NCBI GenBank assembly: GCA_964428355.1
Contig: CAYRYU010000021.1
Coordinates: 13,442-77,441, forward strand
From: CAYRYU01 sp964428355
GTDB lineage: Bacteria; Muiribacteriota; Ozemobacteria; Ozemobacterales; Ozemobacteraceae
Direction: 5' to 3'
DNA length: 64,000 bases
Shown: in pieces, positions 34,232 to 42,030 of the stretch
How positions within the stretch are numbered: position 1 is the first letter of the stretch
How the letters are laid out: the number at the start of each line of letters is the position of its first letter
Program-made: the position numbers and the translations under genes
Notes under the pieces: generated by a model
What the model saw: only the letters and a program-made list of their open reading frames with translations
What the model was told of the DNA's origin: nothing
Database searches by the model: none

Positions 34232-35626
34232 GTGAGGAAGTTATTTTTCCTGGTTCTCGTCGGTTCTCTTTTTTCGGTGGCAGGGACGGGGTTTGCCCAG
34301 ACGGATCCCTCCCTTTCGGACCAGTTCGACCGGTTGCGGAGCGAAAACGCCGAACTGCGGGAACGCATAGAGATGCTCGAGCGCAACCTTCAAGACCTTT
34401 CCACGAAGCTCGACAAGGCTCCCACCCCCGCACCGGCGCCGGCCCCCGAAAAGAAGGGCAAGCCAGCCGAAAAACCCTCGATGAAATCGAAGTATGACAT
34501 AGACATGTACGGTTACGTAAAGCTGGATTCCTCCGTCGACAGCTCCAGGAGCGAGACCGGGAACTTCATGAAATGGGTGTACCCCGAAAACGTCAACGGG
34601 GGTGACCGGCAGTATTCGATGACGGCGAACCAGACCCGCTTCGGGTTCAAGTTCGCAGGTCCCACCGCCGGAAACGCGAAGGTCTCCGGGAACGTCGAGC
34701 TCGAAGGATACGGCCCCAACGGAACCGAAAACAAGGGGAACATCGGCATTCGTCACGCATATTTCCAGGTCGATTGGCCGAAGAGCGATTTCCAACTTCT
34801 CGGCGGGCAGACCTCGGATGTCATCTCCCCGTTGTTTCCAAGCACCCTGAATTATTCGGTCGCTTGGTGGGCCGGAAACATCGGGGTCAGACGGGCACAG
34901 CTGCGCCTGACCAAGGGAATCAAGCTCGGGGAGAAATCCAAGTTGACCCTCCAGGGGGCTGCGGGCCGCGTCGTCGGAGATGTCGGCCCCTTCACGCGCA
35001 AGGCGGGAGACTCGGGTGAGGACTCCGGAAGCCCCAGCTTCCAAGGGCGTGTTGCGGTCTCCTTTCCCACCTTCAAGAAACTCCAGGGGGCCGTTGGCTT
35101 CTCCGGCCACACCTCGGAGGAGGAATACGATTTCAATGCCGCTGGCCTCAACAAGCGCATCAAGAGCCGGTCAAACTGCTGGGACGTTTCCCTTCCCATC
35201 TGCGACTGGCTGGGTCTGAAGGGTGAAACCTGGCACGGCCAGAACGTCGACGATTATTTCGGAGGAATCGGCCAGGGAATCCTGGTTTCCTCCACCGGAT
35301 CCGGAACCGTAGTCAATGCCACCGGGTTCGGCGGAACCTTCCAGAAAGCCGAGGCGATCGAGGGAAAAGGCGGCTGGGTCGAGGCCTCATTCGGACCTTT
35401 CAAGAACTGGCGCTTCAGTCTGGGCTGTTCCTCCGACGATCCGGATGACCGCGACCTTCCCGCATCCGCCCGAACCAAGAACTCCGCACGGTGGTTCACC
35501 GTCCTCCACGACCTGAACGAAGCGGTCCAGATCGGAGTCGAACTCTCGAAATGGAAGACGAGTTACAAGAATGGAACAAATGGCGAGAACAACCGGTTCC
35601 AGACTTCGCTGATCTACAAGTTCTAA
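34232..35626 (+). CDS. Outer-membrane porin, DcaP-like
   Basis: A 464-aa exported protein. The signal peptide (RKLFFLVLVGSLFSVAGTGFAQ) is followed by a trimer-type coiled coil (DRLRSENAELRERIEMLERN), a Pro/Ala-rich hinge and a beta-barrel domain beginning YGYVKLDSSVDSS and ending in TSLIYKF, with a C-terminal Phe typical of barrel proteins. This layout matches DcaP-type trimeric porins, which pass small organic acids. A GTG start at 34232 is chosen: GGAGG lies 6 bp upstream and the signal peptide then starts at residue 1; the frame runs back to 34151. A strong terminator follows. Confidence 0.8.
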   Translation: MRKLFFLVLVGSLFSVAGTGFAQTDPSLSDQFDRLRSENAELRERIEMLERNLQDLSTKLDKAPTPAPAPAPEKKGKPAEKPSMKSKYDIDMYGYVKLDSSVDSSRSETGNFMKWVYPENVNGGDRQYSMTANQTRFGFKFAGPTAGNAKVSGNVELEGYGPNGTENKGNIGIRHAYFQVDWPKSDFQLLGGQTSDVISPLFPSTLNYSVAWWAGNIGVRRAQLRLTKGIKLGEKSKLTLQGAAGRVVGDVGPFTRKAGDSGEDSGSPSFQGRVAVSFPTFKKLQGAVGFSGHTSEEEYDFNAAGLNKRIKSRSNCWDVSLPICDWLGLKGETWHGQNVDDYFGGIGQGILVSSTGSGTVVNATGFGGTFQKAEAIEGKGGWVEASFGPFKNWRFSLGCSSDDPDDRDLPASARTKNSARWFTVLHDLNEAVQIGVELSKWKTSYKNGTNGENNRFQTSLIYKF

Positions 35627-35659
35627 GGCTTACCCTCAACCGGAGCCCCGCTCAAAGGA

Positions 35660-35690
35660 CGTCCCCCCAAATCTGGGGGGACGTTTTCAT
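35660..35690 (+). terminator. Rho-independent terminator of the porin gene
   Basis: 9-bp stem CGTCCCCCC/GGGGGGACG with a 6-nt loop, followed by TTTTCATTT. Confidence 0.85.
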
Positions 35691-35748
35691 TTGCGGGGAA
35701 TTTCTCCCCACAAGCCTTTTAAAAAGAAGGTTTTACGGCAAAAAGCGG

Positions 35749-35777
35749 TTGCATCCGCCGCCGGAAAGTGATATTTT
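35749..35777 (+). promoter_or_regulatory. Sigma-70-like promoter of the second hydrogenase operon
   Basis: -35 TTGCAT (35749-35754), 17-bp spacer, -10 TATTTT (35772-35777); about 60 nt of leader before the receiver gene at 35844. Confidence 0.5.
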
Positions 35778-35843
35778 TCGCAAACGCGATCTTGGGTTTT
35801 CCATTTCACGCAAAAACCAATTTCAACAGCGAGGGAAAGATCA

Positions 35844-36209
35844 ATGAAGATAGTGCTCCTTGTAGATGACGACCGGGATTTCGTCGAAATCAACCGTACC
35901 CTCCTCGAGAAGGCCGGGTACAAAGTGGTCTGCGGGTACAACCCCAAGGAGGGGATGGACCTCCTGAAAAAGGAGAAGCCCGACCTCATGATCCTCGACG
36001 TGATGATGGAGGAGCCGGACGACGGGTTCGCTCTGGCCCAGAAGATCCGGAAAGAGGGGAACAAGGTCCCCATCATCATGTTGACCGCGATCAGCAAGAT
36101 CTCGGGAATGAAGTTCGGCAAGGACAAGGAAATGGTCCCCGTGAACGAGTTCTTCGAGAAACCCGTTGCCGCTGACAAGCTGCTGGCAGCCATCAAGAAA
36201 TACGTCTGA
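35844..36209 (+). CDS. Stand-alone response regulator receiver protein
   Basis: A 121-aa single receiver: VLLVDDDRDF, acceptor Asp in ILDVMM near 52, Thr in MLTA, Lys in FEKPVAA. The sequence MMEEPDDGF after the acceptor and the enlarged beta4-alpha4 loop (ISKISGMKFGKDKEMVPVNE) match the receivers at 5725 and 24937. It is the first gene of the hydrogenase operon, 16 bp before the NuoE-like gene, so it is made in step with the enzyme. It may regulate the enzyme by protein contact or relay a signal; no kinase is adjacent. Confidence 0.88.
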   Translation: MKIVLLVDDDRDFVEINRTLLEKAGYKVVCGYNPKEGMDLLKKEKPDLMILDVMMEEPDDGFALAQKIRKEGNKVPIIMLTAISKISGMKFGKDKEMVPVNEFFEKPVAADKLLAAIKKYV

Positions 36210-36225
36210 GACCAGGAGGACAGAA

Positions 36226-36744
36226 ATGCTCGCTTCCGAAAAAGACCAACTACAGCACGCAATCCAGACCATCGCGAAGGAACACCAGAACAGGCGGAGC
36301 GGTTTGCTTCCGGTTTTGCAGCACATACAGAAGGAATTCAGGTATATATCGCCCGAGGCGATGCAGGAAGTCGCCGACGCTTTCAACATCCATCCGGTTG
36401 AAGTCCATGGAGTCGTGAGCTTCTATTCCTTTCTTACCTGCGAAAAGAAGGGGAAGTTCATCATCCGCCTCTGCCAGACGATTTCCTGCGACATGGCGGG
36501 GAAGCGGACCCTTGCCCGGCAGCTCGAAACCGAGCTGGGGATCAAGTTCGGCCAGACGACCAAAGACGGGATGTTCACCCTGGAGTATACCAACTGCCTT
36601 GGAATGTGCGACCAGGGGCCTGCGATGCTGGTGAACGACGAAGTCTACACGAAGGTCACTCCCGAGAGCGTTTCGGAAATCATCGAATCCTACGTCAAGA
36701 AGTTCGGTGCCCATGTCACACATCATCAAGGAGCTGAGAAATGA
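36226..36744 (+). CDS. hydC: Hydrogenase gamma subunit, NuoE type
   Basis: Thioredoxin-like [2Fe-2S] subunit (172 aa). All four cluster Cys are present in the NuoE spacing: RLCQTISCDM and NCLGMCDQGP, with VVSFYSFL before them. In trimeric hydrogenases this subunit accepts electrons between the flavin subunit and the catalytic subunit. The ATG at 36226 has AGGAGG upstream; the open frame starts earlier at 36166. It overlaps the next gene by 4 bp. Confidence 0.92.
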   Translation: MLASEKDQLQHAIQTIAKEHQNRRSGLLPVLQHIQKEFRYISPEAMQEVADAFNIHPVEVHGVVSFYSFLTCEKKGKFIIRLCQTISCDMAGKRTLARQLETELGIKFGQTTKDGMFTLEYTNCLGMCDQGPAMLVNDEVYTKVTPESVSEIIESYVKKFGAHVTHHQGAEK

Positions 36745-37928
36745 CCGCAGAAAAGAACGAAAAGATCCTTCTCGTTCATTGTGATGTCAAGAAGATCCTC
36801 AAGGACGCGCTCGCGAAGGAGCGGGTCGACATCATCCAGACCATCCGCGATTCCGGCCTGAAGGGCCGCGGCGGAGCGGGATTCCCCACCGGCGTGAAAT
36901 GGAACCTTGCCGCTTCCGCCCAGGGTGACCGCAAGTTCGTCATCTGCAACGCTGACGAGGGTGAGCCTGGCACATTCAAGGACCGGGTCCTTCTCAGCGA
37001 TTATGCGGAAAACCTTTTCGGCGGAATGATCCTTGCCGGATACGCAATCAAGGCCGGGGAAGGGATCATCTACCTTCGCGGCGAGTATGAGTATCTCGTC
37101 GCGGGCCTCACTGAGAAGCTCGCGAAGTTCCGGAAAGAAGGCCTTCTCGGGAAGGACGTGGCCGGCAAGAAGGGCTTCGACTTCGACATCCGCATCCAGA
37201 TGGGCTGCGGGGCTTACGTCTGCGGCGAGGAAACCGCCCTGATCGAGAGCCTCGAGGGGCATCGCGGCGAACCCCGCAACCGCCCTCCATTCCCTGTCAC
37301 CGTCGGTTTTCTTGGCTGTCCGACCGCGGTCAACAATGTCGAGACCTTCATCACGGCTCTCCGTGTCGCGGAAAGGGGGGCTGACTGGTTCAAGAAGTTC
37401 GGAACCGAGAAGTCGGCGGGAACGAAGCTGTTCAGCGTCTCCGGCGACTGCGGGAAACCCGGCGTCTACGAGTTCCCCTTCGGGATCTCGGTCAAGGATC
37501 TCCTCCAGAAGGTGGAGGGGGAGAATGCCAAGGCGGTCCAGGTCGGCGGGGCATCCGGAAGGTGCGTTGCACGTTCCGAGTTCGCCTCCACACTCGCTTT
37601 CGAGGACATCCCTACCGGCGGCTCGATCATCGTTTTCGGACCCGAACGCGACATGCTCGAGGTCGCGAAGAACTTCATGGAGTTCTTCGTCGAAGAGTCC
37701 TGCGGTCAGTGCACACCCTGCCGGTACGGCACGGAAACGATCCTGGAAGGGATCCATCTCCTCGAAAAGGGAAAATGTTCCGTCAGATACCTGAAGGAGC
37801 TCCTCTCCCTGGGCGAGACGATGCAGATCGCGAGCAAATGCGGACTGGGGCAGAGCGCTCCGAACGCTTTCATTTCCATCATCCAGAACTTCAAGCATGA
37901 GATTTTCCGCGGGGCTCATGCGGAGTGA
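36741..37928 (+). CDS. hydB: Hydrogenase beta subunit, short NuoF type
   Basis: NADH/FMN-binding subunit (395 aa): GRGGAGFPTG near 38, NADEGEPGTF, CGEETALIESLEG, SLBB, and [4Fe-4S] motif SCGQCTPCRYG with a final Cys in SKCGLGQ. Unlike the HydB at the left edge, it lacks both the N-terminal thioredoxin-like domain and the C-terminal ferredoxins; those functions are left to the separate NuoE-type subunit and to HydA. It starts in an ATGA overlap with the NuoE-like gene. Confidence 0.92.
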   Translation: MTAEKNEKILLVHCDVKKILKDALAKERVDIIQTIRDSGLKGRGGAGFPTGVKWNLAASAQGDRKFVICNADEGEPGTFKDRVLLSDYAENLFGGMILAGYAIKAGEGIIYLRGEYEYLVAGLTEKLAKFRKEGLLGKDVAGKKGFDFDIRIQMGCGAYVCGEETALIESLEGHRGEPRNRPPFPVTVGFLGCPTAVNNVETFITALRVAERGADWFKKFGTEKSAGTKLFSVSGDCGKPGVYEFPFGISVKDLLQKVEGENAKAVQVGGASGRCVARSEFASTLAFEDIPTGGSIIVFGPERDMLEVAKNFMEFFVEESCGQCTPCRYGTETILEGIHLLEKGKCSVRYLKELLSLGETMQIASKCGLGQSAPNAFISIIQNFKHEIFRGAHAE

Positions 37929-37948
37929 AGCATAGCGAGGAAGAAAAC

Positions 37949-39895
37949 ATGGACAAGAAAACCCCAACCACCGAAAATCATGATTCCAACCGGGCCCCAC
38001 TCAGCCAGAGAAAGTTCCGCATGCCCGAGATCAAGGACGACAAAGCCCACGGCGCGAAGGTCAAGGTGACCATCGACGAACAGGAGGTCGAGGTACCCTT
38101 CGGTTCGACCATCCTCGAGGCGGCCGCGCGTGCCAACATCGTCATCCCGACCCTGTGCTACCATGAAGACCTTTGCGTCGCCGGAGTCTGCCGGGTTTGC
38201 GTGGTGGAAATCGAGGGCCAGCGAACCCTCCAGGCCGCTTGCGCGTTTCCCGTGACCGGGCCGATGAAGATCAGCACCTATTCGGCCAAGGTCCGCAGAG
38301 CCCGCCGCCACAACCTCGACCTTATGCTCAAGCACCACTACGGCGAATGCTACTCCTGCGTCCGGAACAACAACTGCGAACTGCAGCGCCTCGCGAAGGA
38401 ATACGGTGTCGATTTCTACCGGTTCGGACACCCTGACAAGCCCTCCAAGGAGATCGACAAGTCCAGTTACAGCGTCGTTCGGGACATGAACAAATGCATC
38501 CTGTGCCGTCGCTGCGTCCGCACATGCATCGACCTACAGGAAGTGGGGGTTCTCGAAGCCGTCAACCGGGGTCCCAAGACCGAGATCGCCACGTTCATGG
38601 ACATGCCCCTGGGCGACGTCGTCTGCATCAACTGCGGCCAGTGCATCAACCGCTGCCCCGTTGGAGCCCTCCACGCGAAGGATCCGAGTGACGAGATCTG
38701 GGCCGCCATCGACGATCCGAAGAAACACGTCGTCATCCAGACCGCTCCGAGCCCCCGGGCCGCCATAGGCGAGTGCTTCGGCCTCCAGCCCGGAATCTCG
38801 GTCACCCGACAGCTCAATACCGCCCTCCGCCGCGCTGGATTCGACAAGGTTTTCGACACGAACTTCACCGCCGACCTGACCATTCTCGAGGAAGCCACCG
38901 AGCTCCTGATCCGACTCAAGAAGGCCCTCGTCGACAAGGACAAGAGCGCGTTACTTCCCCAGTTCACCTCCTGTTCCCCGGGCTGGGTCAAATTCCTCGA
39001 GCACTTCTACCCCGAATTCATTGGCAACCTGTCTTCCTGCAAGAGCCCGCAGCAGATGTTCGGTTCCCTCATCAAGACCTGGTACGCAGAGATGGCCAGG
39101 ATCGATCCCAAGGACATCGTGACGGTTGCGCTCATGCCCTGCAGCGCAAAGAAATACGAATGCAACCGGCCCGAGATGAATGCAAGCGGTTTCAAGGACG
39201 TCGACTACGGCCTGACCTCCCGTGAACTTGCGCAGATGATCATGGAAGCAGGACTGGACCTTCCCAACCTTCCCCCCACCAATTTCGACGATCCGATCGG
39301 GGAAGCGACCGGCGCAGGGCTGATCTTCGGCGCTACGGGTGGCGTCATGGAAGCCGCGCTTCGCAGTGCGGTAGAGATCGTGACCGGGGTCAAGACCGAG
39401 AACCTGTTCAAGAACCTCGATATCACCCCTCTTCGCGGTTTCGAGGGGATCCGCTACGTGGAACTGCCGATCGAGAAGACCGTTGCGGTCCCGGAACTGC
39501 TCCACCACGCCCTTCCCGGAATCAAGGATTTCGGTTTCCTGAAGGGAGCCGTGTTGAAGGTCGCCGTCGCCCATGGCACGGCCAACGCCCGCAAGGTCAT
39601 GGAAGACATCAAAGCGGGCGGGAAATTCAGCGAATGCCACTTCATCGAGTTCATGGCATGCCCCGGCGGATGCCTCGGAGGAGGCGGACAGCCCATTCCG
39701 ACTTCGCCTGCCATCCGCGAAGCCCGCGCCAAGGCGATCTACGACGAAGAAAAGACCCTCTATTCCCGGAAATCCCACGAGAACCCCACCGTCACGAAGA
39801 TCTACGGGGAGTTCCTCAAGGAAGGTCCCTGCGGGCACAAATCCCACGAACTTCTCCACACTCATTACGTCAAGCGTGGAAAGAAGATCGTCTGA
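37949..39895 (+). CDS. hydA: [FeFe] hydrogenase catalytic subunit (second copy)
   Basis: A 648-aa catalytic subunit. After a ~40-residue polar N-terminal extension come the [2Fe-2S] domain (LCYHEDLCVAGVCRVCVVE), the His-Cys motif HHYGECYSCVRNNNC, two [4Fe-4S] motifs (CILCRRCVRTC, CINCGQCINRCP), and the H-cluster domain with L1 TSCSPGW (340-346), L2 MPCSAKKYE and L3 MACPGGCLGGGG; the C-terminus ends HTHYVKRGKK. As in the first copy, L1 has Ser where the consensus has the second Cys. An insertion of ~25 residues (VELPIEKTVAVPELLHH region) separates it from HydA1. The ATG at 37949 has GAGGA upstream; a GTG at 37925 is less likely. With the two preceding genes it forms an NAD-linked hydrogenase. 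Confidence 0.94.
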   Translation: MDKKTPTTENHDSNRAPLSQRKFRMPEIKDDKAHGAKVKVTIDEQEVEVPFGSTILEAAARANIVIPTLCYHEDLCVAGVCRVCVVEIEGQRTLQAACAFPVTGPMKISTYSAKVRRARRHNLDLMLKHHYGECYSCVRNNNCELQRLAKEYGVDFYRFGHPDKPSKEIDKSSYSVVRDMNKCILCRRCVRTCIDLQEVGVLEAVNRGPKTEIATFMDMPLGDVVCINCGQCINRCPVGALHAKDPSDEIWAAIDDPKKHVVIQTAPSPRAAIGECFGLQPGISVTRQLNTALRRAGFDKVFDTNFTADLTILEEATELLIRLKKALVDKDKSALLPQFTSCSPGWVKFLEHFYPEFIGNLSSCKSPQQMFGSLIKTWYAEMARIDPKDIVTVALMPCSAKKYECNRPEMNASGFKDVDYGLTSRELAQMIMEAGLDLPNLPPTNFDDPIGEATGAGLIFGATGGVMEAALRSAVEIVTGVKTENLFKNLDITPLRGFEGIRYVELPIEKTVAVPELLHHALPGIKDFGFLKGAVLKVAVAHGTANARKVMEDIKAGGKFSECHFIEFMACPGGCLGGGGQPIPTSPAIREARAKAIYDEEKTLYSRKSHENPTVTKIYGEFLKEGPCGHKSHELLHTHYVKRGKKIV

Positions 39896-39912
39896 TCTCC
39901 TCTGGTAAGAGG

Positions 39913-39946
39913 CGGAGGGCTCGAAAACGGGCCCTCCGTTTTTTTT
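39913..39946 (+). terminator. Rho-independent terminator of the second hydrogenase operon
   Basis: Stem CGGAGGGC (39913-39920) / GCCCTCCG (39931-39938) followed by eight T. Confidence 0.9.
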
Positions 39947-40025
39947 CGGAAAATTTCCATCCGGGATGAAACATTTCGGGAAGATCGCAGGTATTATGGT
40001 CAAAAGTCACCGAAAGGAGACAAAC

Positions 40026-40493
40026 ATGACCCGAACTCATCGTATCCGAACCGTCTGGTTCGTTCTGCTTTCGATCGCCCTGGCTTTTCCCTTTGCTGTC
40101 CACGCGCAGAGCTGTGGCGATGACAGCTGCGGAGACGACTGTGGAGATGACTGCGGCGACGACAGTTGCGGGGGAGGTAGTTGCGGAGACGACGGCGGAG
40201 GATGTGGAGGAGGGTTCTTCGATTTCCTCATCAACCTGGTCAAGAAGCTCTTCGAAGGCGGGGAAAACAGCATCTTCTCCCAGATTATGAGCGCGGTCAC
40301 CAAAGGAATCGGCCAGGGCGCGGGAAACACCCCCACCACGCCTGCTCCTCCGGTCGATACCGGAACCACCACGGTAGCAACGGGCACTGCTACTACCCCT
40401 GCCACCCCGACGACGGTCATCGGAACGACCTCGACGACGCCTGCCTCCGCCGCAGCAGCGATGAGAACGATCAAGAACCCGGACGAAGAATAG
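40026..40493 (+). CDS. Secreted Cys-Gly-Asp repeat protein, function unknown
   Basis: A 155-aa exported protein, no family recognised. Residues 1-27 are a signal peptide (likely cut after VHA). Residues 29-64 are a repeat of CGDD/CGG units with ten Cys. Then an amphipathic helix pair (FFDFLINLVKKLFEGGENS, IFSQIMSAVTKGIG) and a Thr/Ala/Pro-rich tail. Dense Cys and Asp suggest metal binding or disulfide cross-linking outside the cytoplasm. AAAGGAG lies before the ATG. It stands alone after the hydrogenase terminator; the -10-like TATTAT at about 39993 has no clear -35. Confidence 0.65.
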   Translation: MTRTHRIRTVWFVLLSIALAFPFAVHAQSCGDDSCGDDCGDDCGDDSCGGGSCGDDGGGCGGGFFDFLINLVKKLFEGGENSIFSQIMSAVTKGIGQGAGNTPTTPAPPVDTGTTTVATGTATTPATPTTVIGTTSTTPASAAAAMRTIKNPDEE

Positions 40494-40570
40494 ACCGGAA
40501 GTCCAAGGTCGGTTTCCCGAGTTCTTTTCGCGCGCAGGAAAAGGATGGGGAGAACCTTCAATCTGCTGGA

Positions 40571-40594
40571 GAGCGCACCCGGAAGGGTGCGCTC
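40571..40594 (+). repeat. Perfect 10-bp hairpin after the Cys-Gly-Asp gene
   Basis: GAGCGCACCC-GGAA-GGGTGCGCTC. A terminator shape without a T-run; it may end or stabilise the upstream transcript. Confidence 0.4.
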
Positions 40595-40651
40595 CCGTTA
40601 TTGGGCACCTCCCCCCGATAACCCGGAGGTGGTAGAATACTCAAGAGCCTT

Positions 40652-42028
40652 ATGTCCGACCACGAAAAATCCCTTTCGGAGTTCAAGCGCCAGGTCGATC
40701 CATCAATTTTCCGGGACGACCTGCTTGCCACCGCCCTGCATTCCTATGACGCAACCAACGAGTTCTTCTTCCCAGCCGCCGTCGTCCGGCCACGATCCTC
40801 CGACGACATCCGGAAGGTAGTTGCGGCGGCAAACCGTTCCCGAATCCCGATCATTCCCCGGGGCGCGGGAACCGGGTTCTCCGGGGGCTCCCTTCCCGTC
40901 CGGGGCGGGGTCATCCTCGATCTTCTCGGAATGAACCGCCTCATCGATATCGATGAAGAGAGCATGACCGCGCTTGTCGAGCCGGGCGTCATCACGCTCC
41001 ATCTCCAGGATGCGGTTGAAAAGGCGGGGTTGTTCTACCCTCCCGATCCCGCTTCCCTGAAAACCTGCACCATCGGCGGGAACGTGGCCGAAAACGCAGG
41101 AGGACCGCATTGCGTGAAATACGGGGTTACGAGGGATTACGTCCTTTCGCTGGAAGCCGTAACGGGCGATGGACGCGACCTTTCCGCCGGCAAGGGAACA
41201 CTCAAGAACCGCGCCGGATACGACATCAAGGATCTCCTGATCGGGAGCGAGGGAACCCTGGCCGTTTTCCATAAATTCCTGCTGCGCCTGGTTCCCCGCC
41301 CGGAGGCGCAGATCCTTTTTCTCGCTTTTTTCAGGGATTTCGAACAGGCCACGGGGTTGGTCAACCGCCTTTTCCGGCTCGGAATCTCCCCCTCCTCGCT
41401 CGAATTCATGGACGAATTCGCGATCCGCGCGGTCGAACGGCATTCCGGATTCGGACTTCCCCTGGACTTCCAGGCACTGCTGTTGATCGAAATCGACGGC
41501 CGCCATGACGAGATGCCTATCCTTCGAAGGAAGACCATGGATTGCCTCACGGAAAGCGCGGCTGAGGTGCGAGTAGCCGAGACCAGGGGAGAACAGGAAG
41601 CCCTCTGGGAAATCCGCCGGAAAACCAGTCCCGCCCTCAGAGCCTTTGGAAACCGTAAGGCAAATGAGGATATCGTCGTTCCCCGAAAGCACATCCCAGC
41701 CACGATCCGTGCGCTCCGCGAGCTTGCCGGAAGAACCCGGCTGAACATCATCTCCTTCGGCCATATCGGGGACGGAAACATCCACGTGAACATCATGTAT
41801 GACGACACTGTCCCCGGGGAGCCCGAACGGGTCGAAAAGGCCATCGGGGAGATTTTCGAGATCGTCAATCGTTTTTCCGGAGCGGTTTCAGGAGAACACG
41901 GGATCGGGATCGCCAAGATCCGTTTCCTTCCCAAAAACCTCGACCGGACCGGGTATGAACTGATGCGGTCACTGAAGCGCGTTTTCGACCCCAACAACAT
42001 TCTCAACCCCCACAAGATGTTCTACTGA
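40652..42028 (+). CDS. FAD-linked 2-hydroxyacid dehydrogenase, GlcD-like
   Basis: Flavoprotein (458 aa) of the glycolate/D-lactate dehydrogenase family. The FAD-binding domain has IIPRGAGTGFSGGSLP and GGNVAENAGGPHCVKYGVT; the C-terminal domain has SFGHIGDGNIHVN and SGEHGIGIAK. It oxidises a 2-hydroxyacid such as D-lactate or glycolate and passes electrons to an Fe-S partner, here the gene starting 2 bp downstream. The substrate cannot be told from sequence. A -10-like TAGAAT lies about 20 bp upstream without a clear -35. Confidence 0.88.
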   Translation: MSDHEKSLSEFKRQVDPSIFRDDLLATALHSYDATNEFFFPAAVVRPRSSDDIRKVVAAANRSRIPIIPRGAGTGFSGGSLPVRGGVILDLLGMNRLIDIDEESMTALVEPGVITLHLQDAVEKAGLFYPPDPASLKTCTIGGNVAENAGGPHCVKYGVTRDYVLSLEAVTGDGRDLSAGKGTLKNRAGYDIKDLLIGSEGTLAVFHKFLLRLVPRPEAQILFLAFFRDFEQATGLVNRLFRLGISPSSLEFMDEFAIRAVERHSGFGLPLDFQALLLIEIDGRHDEMPILRRKTMDCLTESAAEVRVAETRGEQEALWEIRRKTSPALRAFGNRKANEDIVVPRKHIPATIRALRELAGRTRLNIISFGHIGDGNIHVNIMYDDTVPGEPERVEKAIGEIFEIVNRFSGAVSGEHGIGIAKIRFLPKNLDRTGYELMRSLKRVFDPNNILNPHKMFY

Positions 42029-42030
42029 CC

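Noticed and set aside
40112..40215. Short tandem repeats resembling a CRISPR array
   Set aside because: They are codons of the CGDD repeat in a secreted protein; there are no spacers of constant length and no cas genes.
40571..40594. Hairpin called as a Rho-independent terminator
   Set aside because: The stem is perfect but no T-run follows, so it is listed only as a repeat.
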